From Stratiolaelaps scimitus (taxonomy: Eukaryota > Arthropoda > Arachnida > Mesostigmata > Laelapidae): a stretch of DNA of 64,000 nt. The translations under genes were made by a program, and so were the position numbers. Location: positions 682,001 to 746,000 of the forward strand of contig JABWDB010000017.1 in NCBI GenBank assembly GCA_019614645.1. The letters are read 5' to 3'. How positions within the stretch are numbered: the stretch's first letter is position 1; every line of letters begins with the position of its first letter. Shown in pieces: positions 49,801 to 62,478 of the stretch. The notes under the pieces were generated by a model. It saw nothing but the letters and a program-made list of their open reading frames with translations, was not told where the DNA came from and made no database searches.

Positions 49801-52508
49801 TCATTTTGTTAAGCTCGTTTTCAGCTGTCGATTGCTGAATAATGCTCAGGTCTCACGGCTCTCAACGGCACCCGCAGTCGAAACGCACGTCAAATATTTT
49901 CTCAGGTTGCGACCTACACTTCTCTTGTTGCTTATCGTGGAGCTCTGACGACACACGTGGTGTTCGCTGAGAACGTAAACCTTGACATTCTCATAGGTGG
50001 CGATGGATCGCGATAAATCTGTCTCTATGAACTGTGATTATTTATTTTCAAGGGCGCACACAGCTTGGCGTCGCCTTATAATACGACGCGAGTAACGAAG
50101 CCATGAACGACGAGTACAACATGTGAAAGTCAGGTGTAAACTATTCTAACAGAACCGATCTAAGACGGGCCATGTTCAGCATTGTCGATGAAGAAGTCAC
50201 GATAGGATTTCGACGAGACGATCACACCAGCAAAAGTTATGTTGATATCGGGTTCGACCGCGTTGGTCTGGATAGGCGTCATTATAGCTTCTGCCAGGCT
50301 AGCCCAGTGCTGTCAAAGGTTATCTTATAAACAAACTTGTAAACACTAGTGAACTGGCTATCTTGTCAATAGAATCATTGTGCCGTTTTAAACGCTCTGA
50401 TCACTATGGGCTGCATCATGGATAGATGGAAGAGGCGAGAGAATACGATCGTTATATAAAGAGAAAGCTGCCTACACCTAAGCACAAGTAGCAGAATTCC
50501 TTAAGTATCTTTCTCTGAAATCGTGCGACGCGTCATCCTAGCTGTTCACAACCGCCTAGATCCAAGCTCATATGCCCAATTGATTGATGTCTTCTAAAGC
50601 GATTGCCCCCAGATAAAAATTTGCATAAAAATTACCCAACTATGTCAACTCAATAAACAAGAAATTTCAATAACTGAATCCTTGCTACTTTGAAAAAAAT
50701 AACGTGTCCAACTGGAGCACGCAAGTAGTCACGCCGTTTGAGCGATTCATTCCGGCCAAATGAGTGGTCACTTGTCACTCGGATATCGGACCATCAGACT
50801 TGAGTGATATAGATGCAAATGCACTGTGTTAAATTTCGATTATAGAGTACAAAATTGTCTAGATCGTTTCCTTTCATCTAACCGAATGCTGACACCGTTC
50901 TAAATTAACGATATATTCAATAACTAAGGAAAAACGATCAAAAACCAGACGCGCATCGAAAATACAATCACTGTGTCAATTCACACAGCGGTGGAGAAAG
51001 TAGACTTCGAGCGATTGCAAGGCTGTGGCTATGGACAAATACTAAGTAATCTCACGTCTTGTTAGAACAGTCGCATAAAACCTGCGCCTGGTGATTACTA
51101 TCATACCATCACAATGGGTTAAAGGATAACAGGGCCGAAGGCCGACGGGAACGCGACCCTCCCTATACTAATTTAAATAAATATCCTACTGCTACTGCTG
51201 CTGATCCAGTAAATGCGGGGTAATCGTTGTGCAGATACTACCGTCTCTGGCTATTGTAATAGCGCCACCAGCAGCATCGGCTGCAGCAGAGGTGGCGGCA
51301 AGCTCCGACGATCATTTCGGTGATTTCTTGGGAGAAATTATTGCCGGGCGTCGTCGTAGCGAAATGGCGACTAACTATCTCCAAATATTGAGGCTGGGAG
51401 ACAGCCGTAGGGATTATCATTATTATTGCTGCATTGTGGACAGAACTCAGCTGTGGCTAACTGGCGGTGCTATTACGGCTGTGCCGCCGATGAGAAAGCT
51501 TTAATAGCAGCCGCGGGAGCAGCAGCAGCATGTTTGCTTTAATGAAAAATAAATGCGAAACTTCCTCGATATCGACACCTGCAGCGATGTCTGATATTAT
51601 ACAAGTGGCATTGCAAGTTCTGTGCGATCGATGGTATACGACTTTGTGTATGACACCCATCTTCGTTGGTAATAGAAAAGTTAGCCTAATGCCGATCATT
51701 TTGTATTGTCAAAAGTGCTATGCGACGTAACGATTGAATTTAGGAGTTTTGTGTGGGTGAACACAGTAATAGGGAGATGTTTCTGTAGGTTCTATAAGCT
51801 CGAACTTATAGATCGACTGCCCTAGTATAACTCTGGTCAAAACATTGGCCTGCGATCTCGAAAGCAGAGGGTTCGATATTCAGTTAAGGGTAAAATGACT
51901 CCACCAACAATAATAATGCTTTCCGCCGGTGCGATTAGCTCATGTTCGATTCCATCGGCAACCTCGTGTGGTACGACCATTGTCGAAGCACCAATGTTCA
52001 AATGTTCCACTGCTGACAAAAGAAGGCTGCTCAGGCATCAGTGTGCTCAAATGCTAGATTGACACAAGCGACAGAACGTCAGAACCGTCGACGTCTAGTA
52101 TTTACAGTGCGCAGAAAACAATTAGGCTATGGGACCTCTCATTGTAGGCCACTCGCCCGCCAACGAATCCTTTGTGCGATAGCTTTTACGAATCAAAGTT
52201 AAGCCTATCAAACCCTGTCCATGTTTGATCTTGTTGTGGAAGATGTGTGAAGACCCTGTGCACTGCGGGATGACCTCCGAGCGTGTTAAACTTTGTTTAA
52301 CATCTTGAAGCGCTCGGTGGGGATTTAAGCAAGGTTTGCTGCCTAGCGAACCTGTGAGGATATGTTCTTTATCTTGTTTTGTATTGCAAAGCACTTCTCG
52401 ACGACAATTAGAAGTAAACAAACAAAGGCTACATAAAAGGCCTATCGTCGAGACTGACGAGGTTTGCTTAGGTTCCCATTTTAGGTGTTGTGTAATTCGA
52501 TGAACAAC

Positions 52509-52541
52509 CTGTGTGTGTATATATGTGTGTGTGTGTGTGTG
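52509..52541. repeat. (GT)n microsatellite
   Basis: GT-rich run with one TATA interruption. It follows the donor of the antisense exon-like segment at 52607-52737. Confidence 0.88.
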
Positions 52542-52606
52542 TGCCCTCACCACTCTGCAAAAGGCCTTGAAGGTCGCGAAAATGCGGGGTCCCGCCCTTC
52601 ACATAC

Positions 52607-52737
52607 CCTGAACATTCACAAATTCTGGCTATGACGTTGATGGGCCTCTCGATCGCGAGCTTATAAAGACTCGACGCACAGTTCTGTGCGAACAGCTTGT
52701 GCGCGGAGCGGAAATCGATAGAATTCAAAAATGCAAC
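52607..52737 (-). CDS. Antisense exon-like segment (131 nt) of an unrecognised nested gene
   Basis: On the minus strand a long pyrimidine tract (CTTGCTTTCTTGCCTATTTT) leads to TTAG directly before 52737. From there a phase-0 frame runs 43 codons and two bases, then meets donor G|GTATGT at 52606. The peptide begins VAFLNSIDFRSAHKLF and continues through LYKLAIERPINVI to a Cys-containing end (ICECS). It looks like folded-protein sequence, not low-complexity translation. The frame past the donor runs into a GT/CA microsatellite, which supports splicing there. It lies opposite to the host gene, 1.3 kb before E2, so it would be a nested gene on the other strand, or a pseudogene. I found no partner exon and do not recognise the family. 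Confidence 0.5.
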
Positions 52738-53794
52738 CTAACAAAATAGGCAAGAAAGCAAGGCAGAGAAATTCACTACTCTGAGATACACAGCTTTCTC
52801 GACGAGATTCGATGTTATTGTACAGAATATCATTTTTATCTACAGAGATTCGTCCGACATATTTTATATATAGATATATCGCATGGACATATAGTCATTT
52901 TCATATATATATATATATGTAATAGGTTATATTTAGAATATATTTTCTATATTCATATATATCTACATATTGACTTTTTCATAAAGGCATATATAATCGA
53001 CATGCGCGACCACCTACCTGCCTTGATTCGAATGACTCGTACACGTACGCACACCTAAACCGTAGCCAGCAACGTAAACTACTCAGGGCTATTCAGCCAA
53101 ATTGGTGCGGACCTTTTTTTTGGTTTACGATATAGTTTTTATAAACTCAAAAAAGAAACATGACGACACTGCTACCTTTAAGTGACCCACCGGCAGCGTT
53201 CTCTTTGCTGATAACCTCCTCGGCTAAGTGACGAATGAAGTGGACATCGTAACAGGGTCATTGTTGATGATGTAGCGAATGAACAGGTTCAATTGTCAAA
53301 AAAAAAAAAAAGAATTAAACAAGCATATTATAGAAGGCTCCGATGACAACTGACTGTGTAGAATAATAAAATATACGCTGAATATAATATCGTTATACTG
53401 AGTTATGATCCTCTATATATCATCATGCATCCGTATGAACGGTGCAAATATGGAGATGACCTGAGAAACACTGCGCCCCTACGACGCACGTATGAGTACC
53501 CTCGTTGATCACCATTCGCCATTTGGCACGCTGGCAGTCATCAACATACATAGAATCTGCTGAGGGCCTGCGGAATCGAAGATATCCGCTGACCAATTGC
53601 CCCTTTTAGCTCGGGTGATGTCGAATTGTGAAGAACACTGAAGAAGTCTAACCATGAGACGCGTCACGGCGGTAGGGCGCCCAGAGCAGTTTAAGTTAAC
53701 TACTGCCGTTCAAAATTGGCTCCAAACAAACAAAGATGCGCCGGCTCGTACATTTAAACGAATAGAAGACAAATGATGAATAATTGTGGATCTA

Positions 53795-53817
53795 GATATA
53801 TATATATATATATATAT
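53795..53817. repeat. (TA)n microsatellite
   Basis: About 11 TA units, 180 bp upstream of exon E2. Confidence 0.92.
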
Positions 53818-53995
53818 TATTATGTGTAAATGTGTGGGTGGGTGTTATATATATCAATTTCCATGACAATTCATTAACGATATATATATATGTATATATG
53901 CATGCATTACTGGTGAAACACTAGTGAAGTGACCTAGCCATGCAGTCGCGAGGTTCAACATTTAACTTCTCTCTGTTTATATATTGTTTTTTCAG

Positions 53996-54076
53996 GTTTG
54001 GAGCGTCTGGCTGAGGAGCTGATGGGGCCCAAGTATTGGGCGCTCTTTTCTCATCCGATTCTGAAGAACTCCTTCG
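53996..54076 (+). CDS. Exon E2 of the host gene (81 nt, symmetric phase 1)
   Basis: An 81-nt exon between a strong acceptor (pyrimidine-rich run ending TTTTTTCAG at 53995) and a consensus donor GTGAGT at 54077. It reads as two bases completing a codon, 26 codons, then one base, so it is phase 1 on both sides. The first two bases (GT) complete a Gly codon begun by E1. The peptide contains LERLAEELMG followed by an aromatic-rich part (KYWALFSHPILK), which looks like an amphipathic helix followed by a turn. Codons mostly end in G or C, unlike the surrounding AT-rich intron. Skipping it would keep the frame, so it could be a cassette exon. Family not recognised. Confidence 0.75.
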
Positions 54077-54226
54077 GTGAGTGTATTTACCTAATTTAAC
54101 CTCAAACAGTGACGACTGCCACCACTCAGTAGCAGGATATGGCGAATACTTAGACGTTCAAGCACAGTTCGATGTTAAGCACAGAGAGCAACTGTGTGCT
54201 TGAAATCTAATATGAGGACGTCATAC

Positions 54227-54230
<4 letters not shown>

Positions 54231-54256
<26 letters not shown>
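54231..54256. repeat. (TA)n microsatellite
   Basis: About 13 TA units in intron 2. Confidence 0.92.
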
Positions 54257-54257
<1 letters not shown>

Positions 54258-56881
54258 ATACATGTAAGCATGTCTAAGTAGATAAATCCTCATGGCGACA
54301 ACTATTATTCGAATGTGGGACGGACCGAGTTCTGTTTATTCGTGCATCCAAGCAAGTTGAAGTACGTACCCTGAGCCGGACGTCTACATCGAACTGCTAG
54401 CAAGCTGCTGGAGGAAGTTCTTATGTTAGCAAGTCTTATGAGGCAGGCGTGACATCTTTATACTAATGAACGTACATATTCTTCTGCTAGATGCACTATG
54501 CGCACGTGTGTTCGAGTGTGTGTGTGTCAAAAACAACACAAAAATCGAAAGACGTTAGAGACCCAAGTTATACGAGGCTAATTACCACAATTGCTACTTT
54601 TTGTTGAAAAGATTTAGATGTATATCTGTTTTGCGGAGCATGACGCTGCTGGGCGTCGTACACCTCCCTGTGCCCGGCGCTGACGATATGACGGGGTGTG
54701 CCGTAAACGCTATTTTATAGTCATTATTATCTTACATTTATGTTATACTGATGCATTACTGCCGCCGCGATGGTGCTGGTGTTTAATTGATAAACGTCGA
54801 CGATTGATCTCATTATCCATCATTATTATACAATATTTATTATCATCATTTCGTATAATTACATTGTCTATATGCCTTGCCTACACCTCCCGCTGTGTGG
54901 CAATCAACCCATGAACACATATACATTTAGCATCCACTGCCAATAAATACGGGCACTCCCTCGAAGAGCATCTACGACTTTGAACTCCGTCCGCTGACGC
55001 GGCGCGACCAGAGCTATTCTGGTGGTGCTAAGCAAATATTTCCTTTTTATCAACTATCACAATATACACACATGAATAGACGATGTATTGTCATCAATCT
55101 GGCCGTCACGCTCAAGTAGATATGCACTATGCGGACATACCAATAATAATAATCACGTTATCGATATCGATCGACACGAGAATCGGACTTGAGCATAGCT
55201 GACCAGCAGAGTTCAAACGGATTGAGAGCCTTCGCTCAGAATCCCACGCTTGTCAACAGCAGCAGCAGCACCAGCAGCAGCCACCGCCGCCGCCGCCGCG
55301 AAATACAACGCAACAACGCTGTTCAGAATTTCGCGACCCACGGCGCCATAGGGTATCAATCGCTTTCGGCACATTTGCGTCAGATTACTACGAACCTTGC
55401 CAATTCGGCTATATTTCCCAGATTGAACCAGCACGCCCGATCGGTCATCTCATTCGATGAGATAAATCTATATAATTGACGACGACAATCAGGCAAGACA
55501 TATCAGAAAAGCGGGCGTCGTCGTTACAGTGTAGCACTTACACTGGCACGAAATGACACCAGGCCTAGGAAGGATTGATCGACACATTGTATACAAATAC
55601 AATCTATTATGCAAAGGCGCTACTTGAGTTTAATTGAACTGTATCGAATCGAATGTCCCCGGCCACGTGTGTCCATGTATTATATACGTAAGGTACATAC
55701 GTGCATGGACACGTAGGTGAGATGCCAGCATTATTTTTCGGGCCTATCTGGCTGCGTGCGTGCGTGATATAGTATAATTGCGAAACCACTTGGACGAGAC
55801 CACCAGACTGGCTATTGGACGATGCTGTTGTTGTTGTTGTTGATATTTGGTGCTCAATATACGTTGCCAGGGTTTCCCGAGAGATCCACCTCCCGCAAAA
55901 TAATCGACAATAGAGTTCTGCGTCCCTGCGTGGCGTAACCACACCAAACATGGCGATCGGGCCAATCGATAGTGGGGTACGTGAGGAGGACATATTGTAT
56001 TGGACCTAATACATTACGTGCTCCGTTACTTCGATTGGACACCACAGTCCATTCTTTAAATGAGGACGGTGAACGCTGACTGTAGCCAGCACGCCCGCTT
56101 CAAACAGGCAAGATACATTCTCACACCGCCGCCGCAAACCGTTCGTTCCGTGAACCGGTCGACAGCGCTCGAAGGGTCAGTCAGTAAGCCAGCCAGTGAA
56201 CGAATTTCACCAACGGCAGCCCTCGCTACAACGCCCTATATCTTAACCATCCCACGCCCAATGATATACTATGTGGTATACGATCTAGGTATGGTTGTCA
56301 CTGGCAGCCGTCCATGTGGTGGCACTTGGTGATGCATGATCCCCGCAGGAATTTCCAATGAGTAAGCAAGCAAGCAAGCTGACGAAGAGACGGTAGACAG
56401 ATAATGTATCAATAATAATAATAATCGAGTTCCGATCGTCGGTGATGGAACAACAAATCTGTCCATGATGTCCGTGTTTATTAGTCGTATTAAGAAAAGT
56501 ACACTGCGCTTCTGTTTTGCTTGCTTTGCTCGAGGTCCGCCACATGACGGGTAGTGTGACGCACACTTGAGTATCATGATGGCCAGCCACTATATCTGAT
56601 GCTGGTGCTGGTAACGCTAATACCGATGAGCATAATGAAGATTCGTGTTACTAATAAATGTAGGATGATATTGTAGTGATCATTATTGTTATTATTACTG
56701 CATTGTGACGTTGTTATTATCATTATTGTTCCGAATGCCTGCCCACAGGTTGCTGTATATCCGACCTCTCTATCTCCCTCGCTTTGTCTTCATAACCGCA
56801 CACACACACACACACGTGCATGTAAAATAGTTACGAAGGAAAGTCAAGCTAGTTCATGATGCTTGCTTCTAAATCAGCAGC

Positions 56882-56882
<1 letters not shown>

Positions 56883-56922
<40 letters not shown>
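56883..56922. repeat. (TA)n microsatellite
   Basis: About 20 TA units in intron 2. Confidence 0.95.
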
Positions 56923-56923
<1 letters not shown>

Positions 56924-59090
56924 CCTAACAGCTTGTTTGTTACTGCAAAAACAAGCTTCGCGTGAACAATCAGCAAGGCTCACTCATGTTTGCGCGGATG
57001 ATGTCGGCTTGGCTTTCTACCGCTTTTCTTGACGCTGATGAAGCGATGAACCACCACCAGCAGCAGCAGTAAACCAACGGTGAACAGAACCAACCGGTGA
57101 CTGCATGTTAATGCTTCGCCCCTCTCCACGGCTACGGCGCCGGTGTCTCCGGCTAAACAACAACAACAATAGCAGGAGGAGCAGCAGCAGCAAGCGAGGA
57201 GTTGGCTTGTATTCGCCGGCTAGAAGAGCGCGGGACGGGACAGGTTTTTATTTATAATAGAAGGGTTAGAAGGGTTAGTTTCGGTTCACCCAGTGAATTT
57301 GGTGGTAAATATCATTCAGTGCCGCTGCTGATTATTATGGGCGAACGCACATTGATCGTGCTTGCTGCTGCTGCTACACTATGATATGCAAGAGATTTAC
57401 AAGCTACACATAATATAGTTAGTTCGTTAGTTATGCATAACAGCAATGGCAACGACGCCTACTTCAACCACGACGACGGTAACGCGTGCATATAGTGCCA
57501 TGGATTTGCGCGATTTGTTTGGTAACGTTTTGCAACGGCCCAGGGGTAACGGGGCAAATGATCATGAACGAGAAATATCGAGAAGGCTGGAGAGAGAGGG
57601 AGAGAGAAAGAGAGAGAGATACGACAATGAAATGATTACGCTGTAATTGTAATAACCGGTTGTTAGCGAAGACCGGCACACTATTATTTTACGCTCCGCG
57701 TACGTCGCGTATTGCGATCGCTATACGTTATACACAGGCGGGAGTTCTGCATGCAGAACTAGAGCTCTGCAAAATGTTCCCGCGCCGCTGTTTGTGCCCG
57801 TTGAACGGTTCGCTTTGACTGCCGGGGCAAGAGTAGCGGCTTATCCGCCGGTTATGAAAACCACATTGCGGGAGGCCTTCGGTCTGAAACGTGGCTAAAT
57901 CAGCATTTTGCATGCACGTGTTTTGTTGATCGTCATTTGTAGAGTACTTATACAGCGAGGGCACGTGCAAATTAATTTCTCTGAAAAAAAAAAATTGGCA
58001 CGTCAGTTTTTCCTTTGTTGCCGTCCAAACTCGAACGTCTACGGTTATTATTCTCGACCGGATATCAATCAAGGAACGTATGTGTGTACGCTTTCGCTGG
58101 CGACAACGTGACTGTGCTTAACTGCTCGCAGTTCATAACTGGGGTCAATCGGACAGAGCTGTCGAATTGGTAATGGACACATGTTATTTGTTGTTGTGTA
58201 ACAATCGGATTCTCTTATTTTTGTCATACGCTAGTTGGGTCGGCCAGCTTGTTGAACTGGTAAAATTTAGAATATAGTGTGTTGATATGTTTCATTTGCA
58301 AAGTGACGTGTACCACTCACTGGCTTAGTTACAATATAAACTGATACGAGAACTTATATTAGGAGTAATCGATCCTAAAAAACATATATATAATATATAT
58401 ATATATATATAGATATATATTGGTTCTATAGCAATAGAAGGAAAATGTGAAGATGTTATATGCTCTTAGGTGAATTCGTGACCAACTTTTAAAGCACCGT
58501 GTGGCCCACCAATTTAGGCTTACGATGACTACGTAGCTTTTCAGTATTATCGGTGTTCCGAGACCTCATGGCGCGTCTATACTTACTCATCTATCTATCT
58601 GTCTGTCTGAGTAGTGGCAGCTCAAACAGGAGAAATCGTTGTAATAGCTTCTTTGGTAGCTTCCTCTCACGCGATCGCATTCAGGCGTACTAGAAGTTAA
58701 CCGACGGCCAACAATTCTGTGCTGCCGTCCGGTTATGCATGAGGAACTACAAATATGATAGTTGGTACTTTCTTCCTACCACATATACATGCAATAAAGA
58801 GAAAAAGAGAGGTAGAGAGAGAGAGAGATAAAGAGTAGGCGAATATATATATATATAATTTATATGATTGCTCGTATATAATGTTCGAATATAATGATCC
58901 GTTCGTGGGGCCGGGCGATATCTATCAGATTTTGGTGGTGGTCACTTTCACACATCTGACAGTCCTTCGTGTTCAAGCGTCTGTCCGTTTGGTTTCGATT
59001 GTGTACGCAATTGAACATTAGCCGGCCCCTGGTCAACTTCTATCTTTACCTAGCCAGGACAACGTATAGAGCACTTTTCCACCTGTTCAG

Positions 59091-59164
59091 TCTGGCCACT
59101 TACCCGCCACATGAACGGGGTGGTCCCACCCGTGGTGGCGGACTTTTCGATGGCCGCCGATGAG
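59091..59164 (+). CDS. Exon E3 of the host gene (74 nt, phase 1 to phase 0)
   Basis: A 74-nt exon with acceptor CACTTTTCCACCTGTTCAG ending at 59090 and strong donor GAG|GTAAGG at 59165. Entering in phase 1, the first two bases (TC) complete the codon opened by the last G of E2, giving Val. Then come 24 codons without a stop, ending exactly in phase 0. The peptide includes WPLTRHMNGVVPPVVADF and ends in acidic residues. An ATG at 59111 is in the same frame but the exon is open upstream of it. Phase agreement with both neighbours is the main argument that this is real. Family not recognised. Confidence 0.72.
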
Positions 59165-60551
59165 GTAAGGCAACGCCCATATAGAATATTTCTGCTGCCA
59201 TCTTTCTTCTCCCTACGAATCTGCGGTCTGACAGGGACAAAGCGAGATGTCATCATCGGGCAGTTATTGTATAATTTTGCCTTACGTCCAGCATCAGAAT
59301 CATCGTATTATCGGCACTGAGTGTCTCCCAATTCGTCCTCACCCATACTAACGACACGACGCTTATATAATGTGATAACATATAACCAAAAAAAACACAT
59401 CATCCCACACGCGGCACACACAAGCCATCGCGTATTCAGTCGAGCAGATAGATTTTATGCCTGCAGGCAGTCACACGCACATCCGAATCAGCGAATGACT
59501 GAATGAATGATTGTCGGTCGGTCTGTGTATCCGTGTACCGAAGCGTCTGCCCGCTCGAGCTGTCGTTGATTGTTGTTTGTTTGGCTGTTCGACACAGGTG
59601 CGTTTTTCATGCAGTTGTAGTTTGATTTCCCTATTTTGCTTGCTGGTTCGCGTCCTAGCAGTGTATGTATAAGGGGCCAAGCAACCAGCACCCCTATGTG
59701 TATATTTCTGAGCACTTCCCTGTGCCTCAGCCTGTGACCACTTTTGTCGTTACGACGACGATTGCTGCTGATGCTGCTGCTATAATTTACGTTCGTGGAC
59801 GTAAACAGGAACCACCAGCAACAGTGGTGGGCAGCGTCAACGCCAGTGAAATTCGGTGGTCGAATCACTGCAATGTCACGTTAGGCCAGCAGCAGAAGAT
59901 ATGGCGGTTAAGGCCATCGCCGCCGCCGCCGTCGCCGCCGTCGCCGCCGCCAAAAACGTGGTATAGGCGAAGAAGGGGCTAGCAACGAAATCCTGCAGTG
60001 TTACTGTTGCTAGTGTAACTCGTCTGCTGGTCCATCTGTTACCTACCACACGTCCGTGGTTTGGCGGTGCTAGTTGTGGTTGTTGCTGCTGCTGCTGCTG
60101 TTGTTCCTGTGACTGCTGCTGCTGCTGCTGCTACTTTTGTTGCAGCAATTGTCAGCATCTTTTTCTGATGTGCGTTTACTATGACGTCTATCAGTGTGCA
60201 ACGCATACGACAACGACTTTCAAAAGCAGCAAAGTGCCGCCCGCCGAAATAGCGCCGCGGCATCCCTCCCGTTTGCCTGCTCAGTACGTCGTCGGTGCGC
60301 GCGAGCACTGCGTCCGCATCAGTAGCAGCAGAAGGTGCAGTGGTAACGTAACCACCACCACCGCCGCCGCCGTCGCCGCCGCCGCCGCTGCCGACAGAAC
60401 AGAAGAGAACGCAAGCGTTACCGGCAGTGGAACGACACTCGACCACGTTAGTCAAGGCTAAGAAGGCTAAGTAAACGCGGGCTGTGTTTGGCGGGCCCAG
60501 CTGACGCTGATGACGATGGACGGCCACTTCTGAGCACGGCAGAAAACCTGC

Positions 60552-60565
60552 GGGGGGGGGGGGGG
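60552..60565. repeat. G homopolymer
   Basis: An uninterrupted run of about 14 G, followed by CGGGG. This is a likely sequencing or assembly weak point. Confidence 0.9.
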
Positions 60566-61511
60566 CGGGGAGTCTCGGGGGGCGAAGTTACTATTTGGCT
60601 AGACGGGACGAAGCGGGAGCGGGTGCTGGGGCCAATTGAACATATAAAATGCGAGTTACTGAAAACAATAGGTACGATTCGTGTATTCTGCGGGGAAAAA
60701 CAATGACGGTGGAACATCATCGTTGAGGGTGGCTTGCTCATTTACACCTGAGTAATTAAATTCGTTGAAATGCGCTTGAGGGCTAGATGCCGAGGAGGAT
60801 TACAGCTGCAACACATGACTGAGTGTTCTTGGCAGTAACTAACACATGTTCAACATGAACACATATTGCCTCATTCCGTTGTTACTACGTGCGTTCGTTT
60901 CCTCACTACCCCCCTGTTGGCTCGCATGCATTTTTTTCGAACATCAGACTCGCTCTCGCTCTCTGCCTCCCTGCATCTGCAAAGCCTAGAAAATTTTGGA
61001 GACACATTTACTGTGGCACATAATACCATAGCTCAAGTACAGAAGTCCTGAGACTGATTGCTCAAAAAAAATATATATATATACATATATATGTATATAT
61101 ATGTTTGTGTACTCAAACATATACAAGCGTAGACTGAAAGAATCCTCATTTCTACTGAAATCTGCCTTAGCCAGCAGGAGAAAGTGGTGACGAGATCGAC
61201 GCAAACCCACAGATATATATATATATATATAAAGTGAGAGAGAGAGAGAGATGAAGACAAAGAAAATCTATGGATTCGTATTTAGTTTGGCTGCAATTCG
61301 AATCTGTTGTCTGGTCGGTTGATTCAGCTGCGCGCAACCGCAAGTGCTGCTGCTGCTGCTGTAACTGACAAAAAGTTTTTCAATTGCTTTTTCCTTCCCT
61401 TTCTTCCTCGGGCTTCCTCCACCAACTTCATCTACGCGACCGCGAACGTTCGCAAGCATCCACCGCGGCCCGTGTATCACTCACTCGCTTGCCGAGACGG
61501 GAGCACTCACG

Positions 61512-61542
<31 letters not shown>

Positions 61543-61567
61543 GCAGCAACAACAACAGCAGCAGCCG
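61512..61567. repeat. (CAG)n/(CAA)n repeat
   Basis: Alternating CAG and CAA blocks, read as poly-Gln in one frame and poly-Ala/Thr in another. The surrounding frame has no family or splice support, so I treat it as a repeat and not as a polyglutamine protein. Confidence 0.9.
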
Positions 61568-62441
61568 CCGCAGCGAACCGGACGAACATCCAAACCACAC
61601 TCATTTATTCACACATACTGGCTAGCAACATAGCACATGATGACGATGCTAAGATTACAATATTACCGCAAGCAAATATCGCGTAGTTCGCTCTCTGTCA
61701 CCGACGCGACGGTTGCCGCTGTGACCGGCGTCGGGGGCTCCACAAGGCGGACAGGGCCGAGCGGGCAATCGCCGCCACCTGTTACGTGTATCATCATCAT
61801 CAATCTATCCATCTGTCTACCTATATATCAATCTGTGTGGCTGGACGGCTGGCAGTCTGGCCAGCCAGCCGCCCTTCTATCCATATATATGATATAGTGT
61901 TCCGCGCGCGCTGAGACTAGATTGATTTCCGAAAACCATTTTGGGTTTCCTCGACCATTTTTTCTCTTCACTCTGCTCGGCTGGCTGATGATTATGAAGA
62001 CGACAACACGTCGTTTTCCGCCGCAGCCGCCGCCGCCGCGCGGAGTGATGCCGGCAGCCGCGGCGGCGGCGGTTGACTCCAACGGGGATGTTCACCACTA
62101 ATATACTGTGAGAGAGAGAATGTGAGAGAGAGAGAGAGATACCGAGGTGTCTACGAATGAACGCAGACGCGCGCACTCGGAGGCAAAGGTAAAAGCGGGC
62201 AGATTCGCGTAGGCAAGCCCACACTCACTCACGCGCTGCATCGTCATCATCCTCGCAAAAGTCCTGAGCATAGCAAAAGTCACCACAACTCGAGTGCCGC
62301 CGCCGCCGCTGCCGCCGGCCAGCCTTCCACGCTGACATCGACGATTGCGCGTTTTCACCAGTTTTTTTTTTTTTCTTTGTCCATTTTCTTTTTCATCTTC
62401 TGATGACTTTGTCTGAGGTGTTTTGGCAAGGTGTTCCAGAG

Positions 62442-62478
62442 ACGTGTGTATGTGTATGTGTGTGTGTGTGTGTGTGTA
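62442..62478. repeat. (GT)n microsatellite
   Basis: GT run with two TAT interruptions. Confidence 0.92.

Larger units (their letters stand above)
34730..52606. other. Intron sequence between the LINE relic and the antisense exon-like segment
   Basis: Mixed sequence with a GC-rich block (36.3-38.0 kb), a quiet AT-rich stretch (38.3-42.5 kb), trinucleotide repeats (42.6-44.9 kb and 47.8-49.3 kb), a 23-bp minisatellite at 46828 and a nearly ORF-free stretch at 49.7-51.2 kb. The 330-codon minus frame 48070-49062 translates microsatellites (Asn, Gln and Cys/Val runs) and is not a gene. I see no supported coding region. Confidence 0.4.
349..53995 (+). other. Inferred large intron 1 of the host gene (about 53.6 kb)
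   Basis: This is the interval between the E1 donor (GTGAGT) and the E2 acceptor (TTTTTTCAG). Both flanking exons are phase 1, and joining them makes a Gly codon (G plus GT). Inside are a mariner relic, a LINE relic, microsatellites, AT palindromes, GC-rich blocks and several weaker exon-like segments. Alternative or missed host-gene exons cannot be excluded; to keep the frame they would need to be phase 1/1. Confidence 0.55.
54077..59090 (+). other. Inferred intron 2 of the host gene (about 5.0 kb)
   Basis: This runs between the E2 donor and E3 acceptor. It contains (TA)n at about 54231-54256, (TA)n at 56883-56922, AAT and CAG short repeats, and AT-rich palindromic sequence near 58380-58430. 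The open frames here (for example 55189-55479, through a CAG/CCG repeat) have no splice or family support. I see no further supported gene. Confidence 0.55.

Noticed and set aside
61307..61686. Poly-Gln / poly-Ala frames
   Set aside because: Produced by the CAG/CAA repeat, and no flanking domain or splice support was seen.
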